Counted from the stretch's first letter, positions 44,471 to 55,102 are shown. The stretch: DNA of 64,000 nucleotides from Eutreptiella sp. 'Long Island Sound 2002' (GCA_964036045.1 OZ038379.1:84559178-84623177); one strand, 5' to 3'. The notes: generated by a model from the sequence alone, not told the origin. Numbers and translations are program-made.

Positions 44471-44846
44471 GGGGCTGTGTAACTGGGTTGCGTGTCATTT
44501 TCAACCGAAGGTTTGGGGGGGGGGAGGTCTCACGAGTGTGTATGTCAAAAAATGATAAAATGGTCCTTGGCGTTGATTTTCGATTTTAATTTCTCAACTG
44601 ATTTTTCCATTATTAAAAATCAATAGGTCGCCCATGTGATAGTCCATGAAATGATATGCATGCATGATATTTGTTTGAGGGCTCAACAAAAAAAATAGGT
44701 AGGGCTTGAAAAATCGTTACAATGATAGCCGGAGTTCCACCTCAATGGTCAATGACTACTGAAAAATTGAGTTAGCATGCAAATTTCTTGCTTTCTAACG
44801 AGTTTTATGATGCAAACCTGGGTCAATTTTCAGTCACCCGGTCACC
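44471..44846. other. No recognisable gene, left flank of the inverted duplication
   Basis: AT-rich flank with no repeats shared with the flank on the other side (53,913 onwards). Confidence 0.4.
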
Positions 44847-44849
44847 TAT

Positions 44850-45115
44850 GGGTTTGCAATGCCTTTTGTGCAATGGGTCCTCCGATGAGACCATCAATTC
44901 GTCCAAATGGGCACTGGGCACCGCTTCCCCATCACGGAAGCGTGGCGAGGCGGAGCAGCACGTTACCCACGGCAAGCATTTGCAGGCGTTCAATGCGGCA
45001 AAACTCACCCCTTCCCTTCGCCATCTACTTCCCATAGCGGCTATCCACCCATGGAACCGGACCACAATTTCTGGGTCCAAGTGTGCAATATGTGCCAATA
45101 TGTGCCGCCAATTAG
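44850..45115 (+). pseudogene. N-terminal zinc-finger part of the left hAT-like transposase, frameshifted
   Basis: GLQCLLCNG ... EQHVTHGKHLQAF is a C-x2-C ... H-x5-H pattern like a long C2H2 finger. A second pair begins SKCAIC. A 10-bp tandem duplication (AATATGTGCC, 45,087-45,106), absent from the right arm, then shifts the frame. A Trp codon has also become TAG at 45,113-45,115. Together these cut the finger region from the catalytic region. Confidence 0.65.
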
Positions 45116-47173
45116 CACCCCCACTTAGAATGGGGTCCCTGGTGCGCAGGCTCCGCTCCAAAAGAGCGGCATGTCATTGATGCCCACGCGGCAAGTGCCA
45201 CGCATCAGCGCTGGTTGCCCCCCGCCGACCCTGTTGCACACGCAAACAATCCCCCTGCCCAAGACCCCCCGCGTTGCATCCCAGGGCCCGTGCAAAGGGC
45301 CACGTTGAACTGCTATGCGACGTTGCATGTAGGCAAAGGCCAAAACATTTACAGCCGGTTGTGCCACCTTGATGGCATCAGCGCCAAAGATGGGCAGCGC
45401 AACTACAGCAGCGGCTCGGCTTACCAACGACTACGTGCCTTGATCGTCGGACAAGGTCGCCGGCGAACAAGGAACCGCGTGTTGAGAGCATGGAGGGTTG
45501 CAATTGTGCTGGATGCTGGCGCTCAAAGGGGGGCCAAGAGTGAGCCATTTGCAGTCTTTGTGCGCACTCCAAAGGAAAAAATTTTCGTCGGCCTTGCTGA
45601 CATGGTGCGACCCCACGGGAGGGAGGGGGGGGAGGGGAGTGAAACCGCCGATGATGACCCTAATGCGGCGAATGCTCAGCCGTACGATGACACCGTCCGG
45701 AAGGTGTTTGACCAGCTGGGCATTGAGTGGAAGGTGATCGAGGAGCGCATCATCGCAGTGGTCTCGGATGGTGCCGGTACTATGGGTGCCTATGTGGGTC
45801 TGCTAAACGATATAAGGGAGAAAGGAGGTAAGGAACTCATTGGTTGGGTGAAGGATGCGGCACATTGCCCGATGCGAGCAATCAGCACTGCAAAGGGAAA
45901 GGTCAAGTTGTGGTACCATGCACTGGATGATCTGGTGTCCTTCTTGGCCTGCTTCCACGAGACCAGCTCCAAGCGCATGCAAGGGTTGTGGCGCAAGGGG
46001 GGGAAGTTTTGTTTCTCCCGCCGCACTGGTGCGCGTTGGGTGGAAGCAATCTTCCACGAGCTGGATATTGTGCTAGAGAATCTGCCTGCTGTTCTGGAAC
46101 ACCTGTCCGACTACATTAGTCATGAGGCTGACCTGGGGCGGTGGGAGAAGGCCCAAGGCTTGTTCGATGCAGTTTCGCACCCCCTCTTCAAGTTCACGGC
46201 GGCCTTTTTTTGCGATATTTTTGCTGTGGTTTGTGCCACAAGCAAGAAAGTTCAAGCGACCAAGGGGGCACGGGTCGCCGCCATCCAGGGTTTGATGAAC
46301 GTGATGTGCACACATCTGTTGCACACCATGCGTCATGTCATTCCGGGGGCATGGGAGGAATCGTTGGGTGTTGACGTAGGGAGTAGCATCATCAAGGGTA
46401 GCCGGATGAAGTTTCTTTGTACTTTGGTTGAGGGCGTGCAGACACGATTCAGAGGAACTGAGTGGGATGATAGTGCTAACCTGGAGGATTCGGTTGAGGC
46501 AAGCTGGTGTTCGTGTGAGAGACTGTTTAGCTATGTGACGGCTACGGACTTTGGCCAAAGCACGGAGCCCATGTGTGAGACGCTGTGGGTAACGTGCAAT
46601 GGGGAGGCACCAGAGGATTGGAGGCCCTTTGAGGTTTTTGGTGATCTTCGCAAGATCCCTTTCCGCCCGCGCAAACGGAAGCAAGGGCATGCGTTTGAGG
46701 TGGAAGGTGGTGGTTTGCTTGGATTTGCGGCTTTCAAGGATTTGGCAAGTTCTTTCGAAGAGGATGGTGAGGCAGAGGTTCAGTTGGACATTCAAGATTC
46801 GTGGGTTGTCCCTAAAAGGGCGACACGTGACGCGGACATTGGCGATGTGTATGGGGTTGGGTTGCAGGGTGAGGACGAAGACAGTGAGGACGAGGATTTG
46901 GAGCAGGAAGGTGCAGTCGCCAGTAGCTCCTCTTTTGACCTTCGTAAGCCCTCAGTTGTCCGCTCCACCTCTTCTAACCCTGCCACGCAGTTGACGCTTC
47001 GGTATGATGTGGATGAAGCGGTGTTGAAAGCAATGGAGAGGGGGAGGTTGCATCAGTGGAATAAAGTTGAATTTAAGGCCATTTCTAGGAAGCATGGTTT
47101 GCGTGTGAGCGGGGGGAAGGGTGAGCTTATGGAGCGTGTCAGGGTGCACTTCCAAAGGTTGTACCAATTGTAG
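45116..47173 (+). CDS. hAT-like transposase, catalytic body with C-terminal SAP-like domain
   Basis: An uninterrupted frame of 685 codons, but no ATG near its left end because its natural start lies beyond the frameshift. ERHVIDAHAASATHQ near the start completes the second Cys/His finger. WRVAIVLDAGAQRGAKSEPF (about 45,490-45,550) and ERIIAVVSDGAGTMGAYVGL (about 45,745-45,805) hold the first two acidic positions expected in hAT catalytic domains. WVKDAAHCPMRAI sits where the family has its Cys/His box. SCERLFSYVTATDF and MCETLWVTCNG follow. The end (FKAISRKHGLRVSGGKGELM, about 47,072-47,131) matches the SAP DNA-binding motif (helix, GL-x-x-SG-K, helix). An acidic Asp/Glu-rich stretch precedes it. 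Best preserved frame in the window; probably still inactive. Confidence 0.75.
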   Translation, partial: HPHLEWGPWCAGSAPKERHVIDAHAASATHQRWLPPADPVAHANNPPAQDPPRCIPGPVQRATLNCYATLHVGKGQNIYSRLCHLDGISAKDGQRNYSSGSAYQRLRALIVGQGRRRTRNRVLRAWRVAIVLDAGAQRGAKSEPFAVFVRTPKEKIFVGLADMVRPHGREGGEGSETADDDPNAANAQPYDDTVRKVFDQLGIEWKVIEERIIAVVSDGAGTMGAYVGLLNDIREKGGKELIGWVKDAAHCPMRAISTAKGKVKLWYHALDDLVSFLACFHETSSKRMQGLWRKGGKFCFSRRTGARWVEAIFHELDIVLENLPAVLEHLSDYISHEADLGRWEKAQGLFDAVSHPLFKFTAAFFCDIFAVVCATSKKVQATKGARVAAIQGLMNVMCTHLLHTMRHVIPGAWEESLGVDVGSSIIKGSRMKFLCTLVEGVQTRFRGTEWDDSANLEDSVEASWCSCERLFSYVTATDFGQSTEPMCETLWVTCNGEAPEDWRPFEVFGDLRKIPFRPRKRKQGHAFEVEGGGLLGFAAFKDLASSFEEDGEAEVQLDIQDSWVVPKRATRDADIGDVYGVGLQGEDEDSEDEDLEQEGAVASSSSFDLRKPSVVRSTSSNPATQLTLRYDVDEAVLKAMERGRLHQWNKVEFKAISRKHGLRVSGGKGELMERVRVHFQRLYQL

Positions 47174-47338
47174 GGAGTTTGTTATCAGCTGTGCCACCGG
47201 CAATGGAACATTCGGGTGGTCGAACGCTGCATCACTGGATTTGATTGAAAAAAGCATTGCTCTTGTTCATGTTGAATTGTGCAGGGTGTGAGATAGGGTT
47301 CTGATGCTATCATGCAACACATGTGGGGCTAGGATCAT

Positions 47339-48306
47339 ATGGTTGTGTGCTTATACAAATTTGGGGCTAGGAACTCATGGTTGAACAATTGGGAACACCG
47401 GGGTGAAGCGATGTACTGTCCGCGGGCTCTTTTGAAATCACCTGGTTTTGGAACAATTTTTTCTTGCGTTAAGGACAGCCCTGAGTTAGCCACGGAGTGT
47501 ATGAAATCCACCGCCGTTGCTCTTCTGTTTTCGGGCCAGTGGCATTCCTCCTCCCTAGGGTGGGGTGTATCCACTCTGAGGAGCTAGGCGAGGCACTTGT
47601 CAGTCGCTTCTCAACTCACTTTTGCCGCAACACTGCTTGAACCAGTGTCCAACAATCGTCTGATTTGTTTCTGACACTTCCACTTGTCCAACCAGGGGAG
47701 AAAATTTTGCATGGTGTGCTGGCTGAGAGATCTGTGGCAATGTTCTCTGCCAATGTGAAACGATTCATCTTGACAGCCCATACACATAGCATGCCCATAT
47801 GTGTTCCCGTTCCTGCCTGTAAAGTTGGGATGAGAAGATTGGATGCAGTTGATGATATGTTTTTCTCTGGTAGCATGTCTAGGACACGAATAGCCGGAGA
47901 CCGGTTGAAAATGGTTCTGTTGCATGCAGTGCAAAATTGGTTGTGCGTACCACGGTTCCTCAGGGTGTTGAGGATTTTTCACAAACAAATGCACTCGCTC
48001 GCCAGGGGTATTGCGTACTGCATATGCTTCAATCCGCGCGGCCAACCGTGCACCGCTGCTGTTCCTGGTCGGATTGCCTTGCCCCCAAGGCCACCCCCCA
48101 AGCACCGAGCCAGACCCCCCCCCCTAGTACCCCCCCCGCTGGTACAACCTCGGGTAGTGCAGGCCCCGGCCCCTGATGATTCCTCCATCGCCATTGATTC
48201 TTGTGATAGTGACCGGGACATTCATTGTGATGCACACAGCGTTGCCTCCTTTGAAGCCTTAGATGAGGCGGAACACATCGGTGTGCATACCCAGCATTGG
48301 GATTGA
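47339..48306 (+). pseudogene. Accessory frame B of the hAT-like element (left copy)
   Basis: The first part is 47,339-47,587 (GTIFSCVKDSPELATECMKS, LFSGQWHSSSLG). After a 5-bp insertion relative to the right arm (GGGTGGGGTG against GGGTG), the frame resumes at about 47,650: VLAERSVAMFSANVKRFILT, RRLDAVDDMFFSGSMSRTRI, VLLHAVQNWLCVPRFLRVLR, then a Pro-rich tail and an Asp/Ser-rich end to 48,306. It is the same in both arms, so it belongs to the element. The family is not recognised. No membrane segment or catalytic motif stands out; the charged helical core and Pro-rich tail could mediate binding. Confidence 0.5.
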
Positions 48307-48399
48307 TTTCTGTGTGCACCTGTGTTTGTCACTGTGGTATGGGTTCTGCCATGCATTGCCAGTGATTTTGGTGTGTCTATTCTCTGTTTTGCGTTTTTC

Positions 48400-48555
48400 T
48401 ACCGAAATTTTGGCCAGAGTTGTTGTTTGGCCATATCTGTACCCCCGGGATACAAATGACATACGGTTTTGGCCGAAATTTCGGCCAGCTTATCGGAATT
48501 GCATTTCTTCACAATGGTTCAACATGCAGAGCAGTGCTTGCCGAATTTTCGGCCA
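48400..48555. repeat. GGCCGAAATTTCGGCC palindrome cluster, left arm
   Basis: An exact 16-bp palindrome at 48,471-48,486, with variants at 48,400-48,417 (ACCGAAATTTTGGCC) and 48,540-48,554 (GCCGAATTTTCGGCC). They lie in non-coding sequence between accessory frames B and C. Confidence 0.75.
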
Positions 48556-48609
48556 GGTTATTGGATTTTCTCGTCATGCAGTCCATTTAAGTACCTTTTT
48601 GGCTGAACT

Positions 48610-48915
48610 GTGATTATCATTTGCCGCTTTGTAACGGTTCCCTTCATGAATTGTCATCATGTAGCATCTTATCTTATGACTAAGCCTGGAGTGGTATCAC
48701 AAGACGTGGCTGTTTTGCCAGATGGTGAGCCTGCAGCAGAAGCTGCGCAATCTCAAGTGCAATCACAGTCTCAAGAGGACCAAGCTGCACAGAGGGACTT
48801 CAAAAGAAGCCTCAGGCCGCACCAAAGAAAAATTTAGCACCCTCAATTAAGTCATCCGACTGGGTTACGTCAACGACAAAAAAAGTCCACTTATTATTGA
48901 CCACGACCGAAAGTT
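48610..48915 (+). pseudogene. Accessory frame C of the hAT-like element (left copy)
   Basis: A short frame (CRFVTVPFMNCHHVASYLM, then DVAVLPDGEPAAEAAQSQVQ), Gln/Ser-rich, followed after a small shift by sequence corresponding to SSDWVTSTTKKVHLL. The right arm has a matching frame with one reading-frame difference. The family is not recognised; it may be an exon of frame B. Confidence 0.35.
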
Positions 48916-48993
48916 TGGGCAGGAGCGTAGGAAACTGATGCTCGCGTGATGCACCGCTATGACGATTTGAAGGCTGCCCCGCGTGTGGATTAC

Positions 48994-49755
48994 ATCCAAG
49001 ATCTCCTCTTTTTATAAAATCACTCATATGTGTGCTGTTGCATTCTTCTGGATGGTACCGTTTTCCCGTCTGAATTTCCGCCCTTGCTGTTTCTGATATT
49101 ACTGTGCAGCCACTCGCTGGGTTCCGTTGGGGGGTGAGCATGTGTACACTTCTGCCCAAAAACACAAGACGCAATTGGAGATGAAGAATATGGAGACTCG
49201 GAATTGGACCCTGGTATTTGGTGGTTATGAAGTCAAACGAGATTGTCCCCTGCGGGTTAGGCCCGCCTTGCAGGCTTACATCAAATTCAGACCACTGCTG
49301 CCTCGGCATCCACCACATCGGAGCGAATGCCCCTACTTCTGGATAGGCTTGAAGATGAAGATGCCAATGAATACACCCTTGTGCATCACATTACTGTTAT
49401 GTTTGAAGAGTGTGGTGTTCCTGCCGAGGAAGCCACTGTGGTGTGTTTCGTTGTGTAATTCAGTAATGTCGGTCGACCTGGCCGAAATTTAGGCCAGCTT
49501 CTCTGTTACACACGTTCTCCTGTGCACACTGGTGGTGTTGGGCGTTTGGTGAAATTTGTGGGTACTGCTGCAGTAGACGCCATGGCGGCATGGAGAAGCG
49601 TGGATTACATCGTGCACTCGACACGTTCGAAGAAGTGGAAGGTATCATGCCTGACCGGCGTCGTGAAATCATAGGTTACATGGATGGGACAAAAAGTACC
49701 CTACCTGGTCTCAACAAAAATATACCATACGTGAAAAAGGCCCAGATGTGGTCAG
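48994..49755. other. Spacer of the inverted duplication
   Basis: 762 bp not shared by the arms. It contains one more GGCCGAAATTTAGGCC (49,480-49,495). It also has a plus-strand coding-like stretch, MEKRGLHRALDTFEEVEGIM then PDRRREIIGYMDG, at 49,590-49,690, and an opening at 49,127-49,492 without motif. Confidence 0.5.
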
Positions 49756-49899
49756 GTAATCCACAGGTGGGGCAGCCTTCAGATCGTCATAGCGGCGCAT
49801 CACGCGAGCATCAGTTTCCTACGCACCTGCCCAAACTTTCGGTCGTGGTCAATAATAAGCTGGTCCCAGCGAACCTTTATTTATGTCGTTGACGTAACC

Positions 49900-50153
49900 T
49901 AGTCGGATGACTCAATTGAGAACGCTAAATTTTTATTTGGTGCGGCCTTGGGCTTGTTTTGAAGTCCCTCTGTGCTTGCCTGTTCCTCTTGAGACTGGGA
50001 TTGCACTTGAGATTGCGCAGTTTCTGCTGCAGGCTCACCATCTGGCAAAACAGCCACGTCTTGTGATACCACTCCACGCTCAGTCATAAGATAAGATGCT
50101 ACATGACGACACTTCATGAAGGGAACCGTTACAAAACGGCAAACAATAAGCAC
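49900..50153 (-). pseudogene. Accessory frame C (right copy)
   Basis: CRFVTVPFMKCRHVASYLM, DVAVLPDGEPAAETAQSQVQ, then KAAPNKNLAFSIESSD. It stays in frame where the left copy shifts, so the longer C-terminal reading is probably the original. Confidence 0.35.
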
Positions 50154-50208
50154 ACTTCAACCAAAAAGATACCTAAATGGACTGCCTCACGAGAAAATCC
50201 AATAACGT

Positions 50209-50363
50209 GGCCGAAATTTCGGCCAGCACAGCTGTGCATGTTAAACCATTGTGCAGAAATGCAATTCCGATAAGCTGGCCGAAATTTCGGCCAAAACCGT
50301 ATGTCATTTGTATCCCGGGGGTACAGATATGGCCAAACAACAACTATGGCCAAAATTTCGGTA
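50209..50363. repeat. GGCCGAAATTTCGGCC palindrome cluster, right arm
   Basis: Exact copies at 50,209-50,224 and 50,277-50,292, and a variant at 50,348-50,363. At 50,209 the right arm has a perfect palindrome where the left arm (48,540) has GCCGAATTTTCGGCC. Confidence 0.75.
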
Positions 50364-50456
50364 GAAAAAGGCAAAACAGAGAATAGACACACCAAAATCA
50401 CTGGCAATGCGTGGCAGAACCCATACCACAGTGACAAACACAGCTACACACAGAAA

Positions 50457-51460
50457 TCAGTCCCAATCCTGCGTATGCACACCGATGTGTTCCGCCTCAT
50501 CTAAGGCTTCAAAGGAGGCAACGCTGTGTGCATCACAATGAATCTCCCGGTCACTATCACAAGAATCAATGGCGAAGGAGGAATCATCAGAGGCAGGGGC
50601 CTGCACTACCCAAGGTTGTACCAGCGGGGGGGGTACTAGGGGGGGGTCTGGCTCGGGGCTTGGGGGGTGGCTTTGGGGGCAAGGCAATCCCACCAAGAAC
50701 AGCAGCGGTGCACGGTTGGCAGCGCGGATTGAAGCAAGTGCAGTACGCAATACCCCTTGCTGGCCAGCAGTGCGAACGAGTGCATTTGTTTGTGAAAAAT
50801 CCTCAACACCCTCAGGAACCCTGGTACGCACAACCAATTTTGCATCGCATGCAACAGAACCAATTTTAATCGGTCTCCGGTTATTCGTGTCCTAGACATG
50901 CTACCAGAGAAAAACATATCATCAACTGCATCCAGTCTTCTCACGTGAACTTTATAGGCAGGAACGGGAACCCATATGGACATGCAATGTGTATGGGCTG
51001 TCAAGATGAATCGTTTCAGATTGGCAGAAAACATTGCAACAGATCTCTCAGCCAGCACATCACGCAAAACTTTCTCCCCTGGTTGGATAGGTGGAAGTGT
51101 CAGAAACAAATCAGACGATTGTTGGACACTAGTATAGGCAGTGTGGCGGCAACAGTGAGTTGTGAAGCGACTGAGAAGTGCCTCGCCCAGCTCCTCAGAG
51201 TGGATACACCCTAGGGAGGAGGAATGCCACTGGGGCTAAAACAGAAGAGCAACAGCAGTGGAATTCATATACTCTGTGGCCAACTCGGGGCTGTCCTTAA
51301 CGCAAGAAAAAATTGTTCAAAAACCAAGTGATTTCAAAAGAGCCCGCGGACACTACATCGCTTCACCCCGGTGTTCCCAATTGTTCAACCATGAGTCCCT
51401 AGCCCCAAATTTGTATAAGCACACAACCATATGATCCTAGCCCCACATGTGTTGCATGAT
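50457..51460 (-). pseudogene. Accessory frame B (right copy)
   Basis: A frame from MNSTAVALLF (TAG inside) through GCIHSEELGEALLSRFTTHC and VLAERSVAMFSANLKRFILT to about 50,636. After a frameshift the Pro-rich and Asp/Ser-rich tail (DDSSFAIDSCDSDREIHCD) runs to 50,457. It lacks the 5-bp insertion of the left copy, so the first half is continuous here. Confidence 0.5.
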
Positions 51461-51520
51461 AGCATCAGAACCCTACCTCACACCCTGCACAATTCAACAT
51501 GAACAAGAGCAATGCTTTTT

Positions 51521-53905
51521 TCAATCAAATCCAGTGATGCAGCGTTCGACCACCCGAATGTTCCATTGCCGGTGGCACAGCTGATAACAAACTCCCTTCA
51601 GTTGGTACAACCTTTGGAAGTGCACCCTGACACGCTCCATAAGCTCACCCTTCCCCCCGCTCACACGCAAACCATGCTTCCTAGAAATGGCCTTAAATTC
51701 AACTTTATTCCACTCATGCAACCTCCCCCTCTCCATTGCCTTCAACACCGCTTATTCCAGATCATACCGAAACACCAACTGCGCGGCAGGGTTAGAAGAG
51801 GTGGAGGGGACAGCTGAGGGTTTGCGAAGGTCAGAAGAGGAGCTGCTAGCAACTGCACCTGCCTGCTCCAAATCCTCGTCCTCACTATCTTCGTCCTCAC
51901 CCTCCAACCCAACCCCATACACATCGCCAATGTCCGCGTCACGTGTCGCCCTCTTGGGGACAACCCAAGAATCTTGAATGTCCAACTGAACCTCTGCCTG
52001 ACCATCCTCTTCCAAAGAACTTGCCAAATCCTTGAAAGCCGCAAACCCAAGCAAACCACCATCTTCCACCTCAAACGCATGCCCTTGCTTCCGTTTGCGC
52101 GGGCGGAAAGGGGTCTTGCGAAGATCATCAAAAACCTCAAAGGGCCCTCAATCCTCTGGTGCCTCCCCATTGCACGTTACCCACAGCGTCTCACACATGC
52201 GCTCCGTGCTTTGGCCAAAGTCCGTAGCCGTCACATAGCTAAACACTCTCTCACACGAACACCAGCTTGCCTCAACCCAATCCTCCAGGTTAGCACTACA
52301 ATCCCACTCAGCTCCCTTGAATCGTGTCTGCACGTCCTCAATCAAACTGCGAAGAAACTTCATCCGGCTACCCTTGATGAGGCTGCTCCCTAGGTCAACA
52401 CCCAACGATTCCTCCCATGCCCCTGGAATGACATGACGCATGGTGTGCAACAGATGTGTGCACATCACGTTCATCAAACCCTGGACGGCGGCGACCCGTG
52501 CCCCCTTGGTCGCTTGAACTTTCTTGCTTGTGGCACAAACCACAGCAAAAAGATCGCAAAAAAAGGCCGCCGTGAACTTGAAGAGGGGGTGCGAAACTGC
52601 ATCGAACAAGCCTTGGGCCTTCTCCCTCCGCCCCAGGTCAGCCTCATGACTAATGTACTCGGGCAGGTGTTCCAGAACAGCAGGCAGATTCTCTAGCACA
52701 ATATCCAGCTCGTGGAAGATCGCTTCCACCAAACGCGCACCAGTGCGGCGGGAGAAACAAAACTTCCCCCCCTTGCGCAACAAGCCCCGCATGCGCTTGG
52801 ACCTGGTCCTGTAGAAGCAGGCCAAGAAGGACACCAGATCATCCAGTGCATCGTACCACAACTTGACCTTTCCCTTTGCAGTGCTGATCGCTCGCATCAG
52901 GCAATGTGCCGCATCCTTCACCCAACCAATGAGTTCCTTACCTCCTTTCTCCCTTATATCGTTTAGCAGACCCACATAGGCACCCATAGTACCGGCACCA
53001 TCCGAGACCACTGCGATGATGCGCTCCTCGATCACCTTCCACTCAATGCCCAGCTGGTCAAACACCTTCCGGACGGTGTCATCGTACGGCTGAGCATTCG
53101 CCGCATTAGGGTCATCATCGGCGGTTTCACTCCCCTCCCCCCCCTCCCTCCCGTGGGGTCGCACCATGTTAGCAAGGCCGACAAAAATTTCTTCCTCTGG
53201 AGTGCGCACAAAAACTGCAAATGGCTCACTCTTGGCCCCCCTTCGAGCGCCAGCATCCAGCACAATTGCAACCTTCCTTGCTCTCAACACGCGGTTCCTT
53301 GTTCGCCGGCGACCTTGTCCGACGATCAAGGCACGTAGTCGTTGGTAAGCCGAGCCGCTGCTGTAGTTGCGCTGCCCATCTGTGGCCTTAATGCCATCAA
53401 GGTGGCACAACCGGCTGTAAATGTTTTGGCCTTTGCCTGCATGCAACGTCGCATAGCAGTTCAACGTGGCCCTTTGCACGGGCCCTGGGATGCAACGCGG
53501 GGGGTCTTGGGCAGGGGGATTGTCTGCGTGTGCAACAGGGTCGGCGGGGGGCAACCAGTGCTGATGCGTGGCACTTGCCGCGTGGGCATCAATGACATGC
53601 CGCTCTTTTGGGGCGGAGCCTGCGCACATGGGACCCCATTCTAAGTGGGGGTGCCAATTGGCGGCGCATATTGCACACTTGGACCCGGAAAGTGTGGTCC
53701 CATGCCATGGGTGGATAGCCGCTATGGGAAGTAGATGGCGAAGGAAAGGGGTGAGTTTTGCCGCATTGAACGCCTACAAATGCTTGCCGTGGGAAACGTG
53801 CTGCTCCGCCTCCCAACGCTTCCGTGATGGGGAAGCAGTGCCCAGTGCCCATTTGGACGAATTGATGGTCTTATCGGAGGACCCATTGCACAAAAGGCAT
53901 TGCAA
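51521..53905 (-). pseudogene. hAT-like transposase, right copy, three nonsense codons
   Basis: The whole frame from the first finger (LQCLLCNG, about 53,905) to the C-terminus is in register. Three stops break it: TAG at 53,774-53,776 (CAG in the left copy), TGA at 52,148-52,150 (TGG in the left) and TAA at 51,752-51,754 (GAA in the left). The second finger is intact here (SKCAICAANW, then ERHVIDAH), unlike the left copy. The longest clean stretch is 53,629-52,148, starting at an ATG. The left copy's terminal TAG is read through as a sense codon here, adding about 23 codons. Confidence 0.8.
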
Positions 53906-53912
53906 ACCCATA

Positions 53913-54749
53913 AAGGGGAACGTACAATGTAAGGCATGGTGGCGAAAGGGCCACTTGCCACGGTTTTCCAAGCGGAACGATTCCACGTGGAACGGGGGGC
54001 ATTGCTTGCAAAGGGGCTGGGGGTGGCACTAAAATTGGCTTCTGGGGCCTCCTCATCGGAACCCGACGGTGGTGGAGAGTTGCCCGGATGGAGTGTCACC
54101 ATAAGGCGCGGCCCGGCCCTCGCGGCCATTTTTCGCTCGTTTTCGCCTCCTCGTTCCGAGCGTGAAGTGCCCGCACTTCCTCAACCACATCCTTGACCAA
54201 GTGGTCCCGTTTTTTCCAAGCATTCTCAGATTTCTTCGTGCGACCCTTGTCAAGAAAAACAAATTCGAAAGGAGTGAAACCACCGCTGTGACCCATAGCA
54301 ACATAGCCAAATAGTCACCCTCTCCCTACAATGACCGTGGTTGCCATCTACCCCAGGTCGGGGCAACTACACTGCATGCGAGACTGTCCAAACAACCGGC
54401 ATCTTGCTGTTACCCCACGCAGCCATTGCACATGTTCAAAAGCCCGCACACGCCGCAACATATGTATCGCCCCGGGCTGCGGTCAAGCACTAATGATCGC
54501 CTCCTCCTCATTGTTCAAGTTTTCTTCGAATTCATCGCAATGGAAGGGGCAACGAACGATTGCAGGGTTCCAGGGTAGCCCAACGGACCGCTGAGCCTCC
54601 CCAAAATCGTAAATTTGCCGCATCATTGTGCAGCTGAATGTGGACTCGTAGCGCACAACCATCCGTAGCCACATCTCATGCGCCTCCACATGCCGTGCAA
54701 AGGTGAAGGCCATGTTGCATGCACGCTGCACAGCGGACTCGAGTGGCAC
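53913..54749 (-). other. Coding-like fragments upstream of the right arm
   Basis: The minus strand holds NMAFTFARHVEAHEMWLRMV and CTMMRQIYDFGEAQRSVGLP (54,749-54,483), then GHSGGFTPFEFVFLDKGRTK and HLVKDVVEEVRALHARNEEA (54,296-54,100). They read like exons or a broken gene cut by the element. Family not recognised. Confidence 0.3.
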
Positions 54750-54882
54750 ATCCCCTGGGGGCGTGGTAGGTCACGATAAGCACATGCATGTCGCAACGTA
54801 CACCCAAATGCGCCATGGGTCCAAGTAGAAGGTAGAACAGAGACAGAACAAGTGCGATCGGAGGAAAAGAATGCCACAAATG

Positions 54883-54958
54883 GTGCCTACTCCCGTCGCT
54901 CTGCGGCGAGTGCTCTCCTGGGTGCCTACTCCCATCGCTCCGTGGCGAGTGCATTCAT
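54883..54958. repeat. 39-bp tandem duplication
   Basis: GTGCCTACTCCCGTCGCTC and GCGGCGAGTGC, repeated 39 bp later with two changes. Confidence 0.7.
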
Positions 54959-55102
54959 TTTGGTTTAGGTTTCGGCACACGTAGGTTTGGGTTTGGGCAC
55001 CACTTGCTGCTTCAAATTTCATATGGGGAACCGCCCGACGAGTTACCTAAAAAGTGTGTGCACGGGTGCGCAACAAAGCCAAGCACGGTGGGTACAATGA
55101 GA

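Larger units (their letters stand above)
44847..48993 (+). mobile_element. hAT-like element, left arm of a 9.1-kb inverted duplication
   Basis: 4,147 bp nearly matching the reverse complement of 49,756-53,912; in a 330-bp sample around 45,220-45,550 I count about eight differences. Homology starts sharply at TATGGGTTTGCA and ends at GGATTAC. It carries, left to right, a transposase, an unrecognised second frame, a 16-bp palindrome cluster and an unrecognised third frame. No terminal inverted repeat or target duplication could be recognised at the arm ends. Confidence 0.85.
49756..53912 (-). mobile_element. hAT-like element, right arm of the inverted duplication
   Basis: 4,157 bp, reverse complement of the left arm with scattered differences. 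Reading on the minus strand: transposase 53,905-51,521, frame B about 51,460-50,457, palindromes 50,363-50,209, frame C about 50,153-49,900. The two arms thus face each other tail to tail. Confidence 0.85.

Noticed and set aside
45215-47173. A complete 652-residue transposase starting at 45,215
   Set aside because: The codon there is TTG, not ATG, and the right arm shows that the natural protein extends further upstream through two Cys/His fingers.
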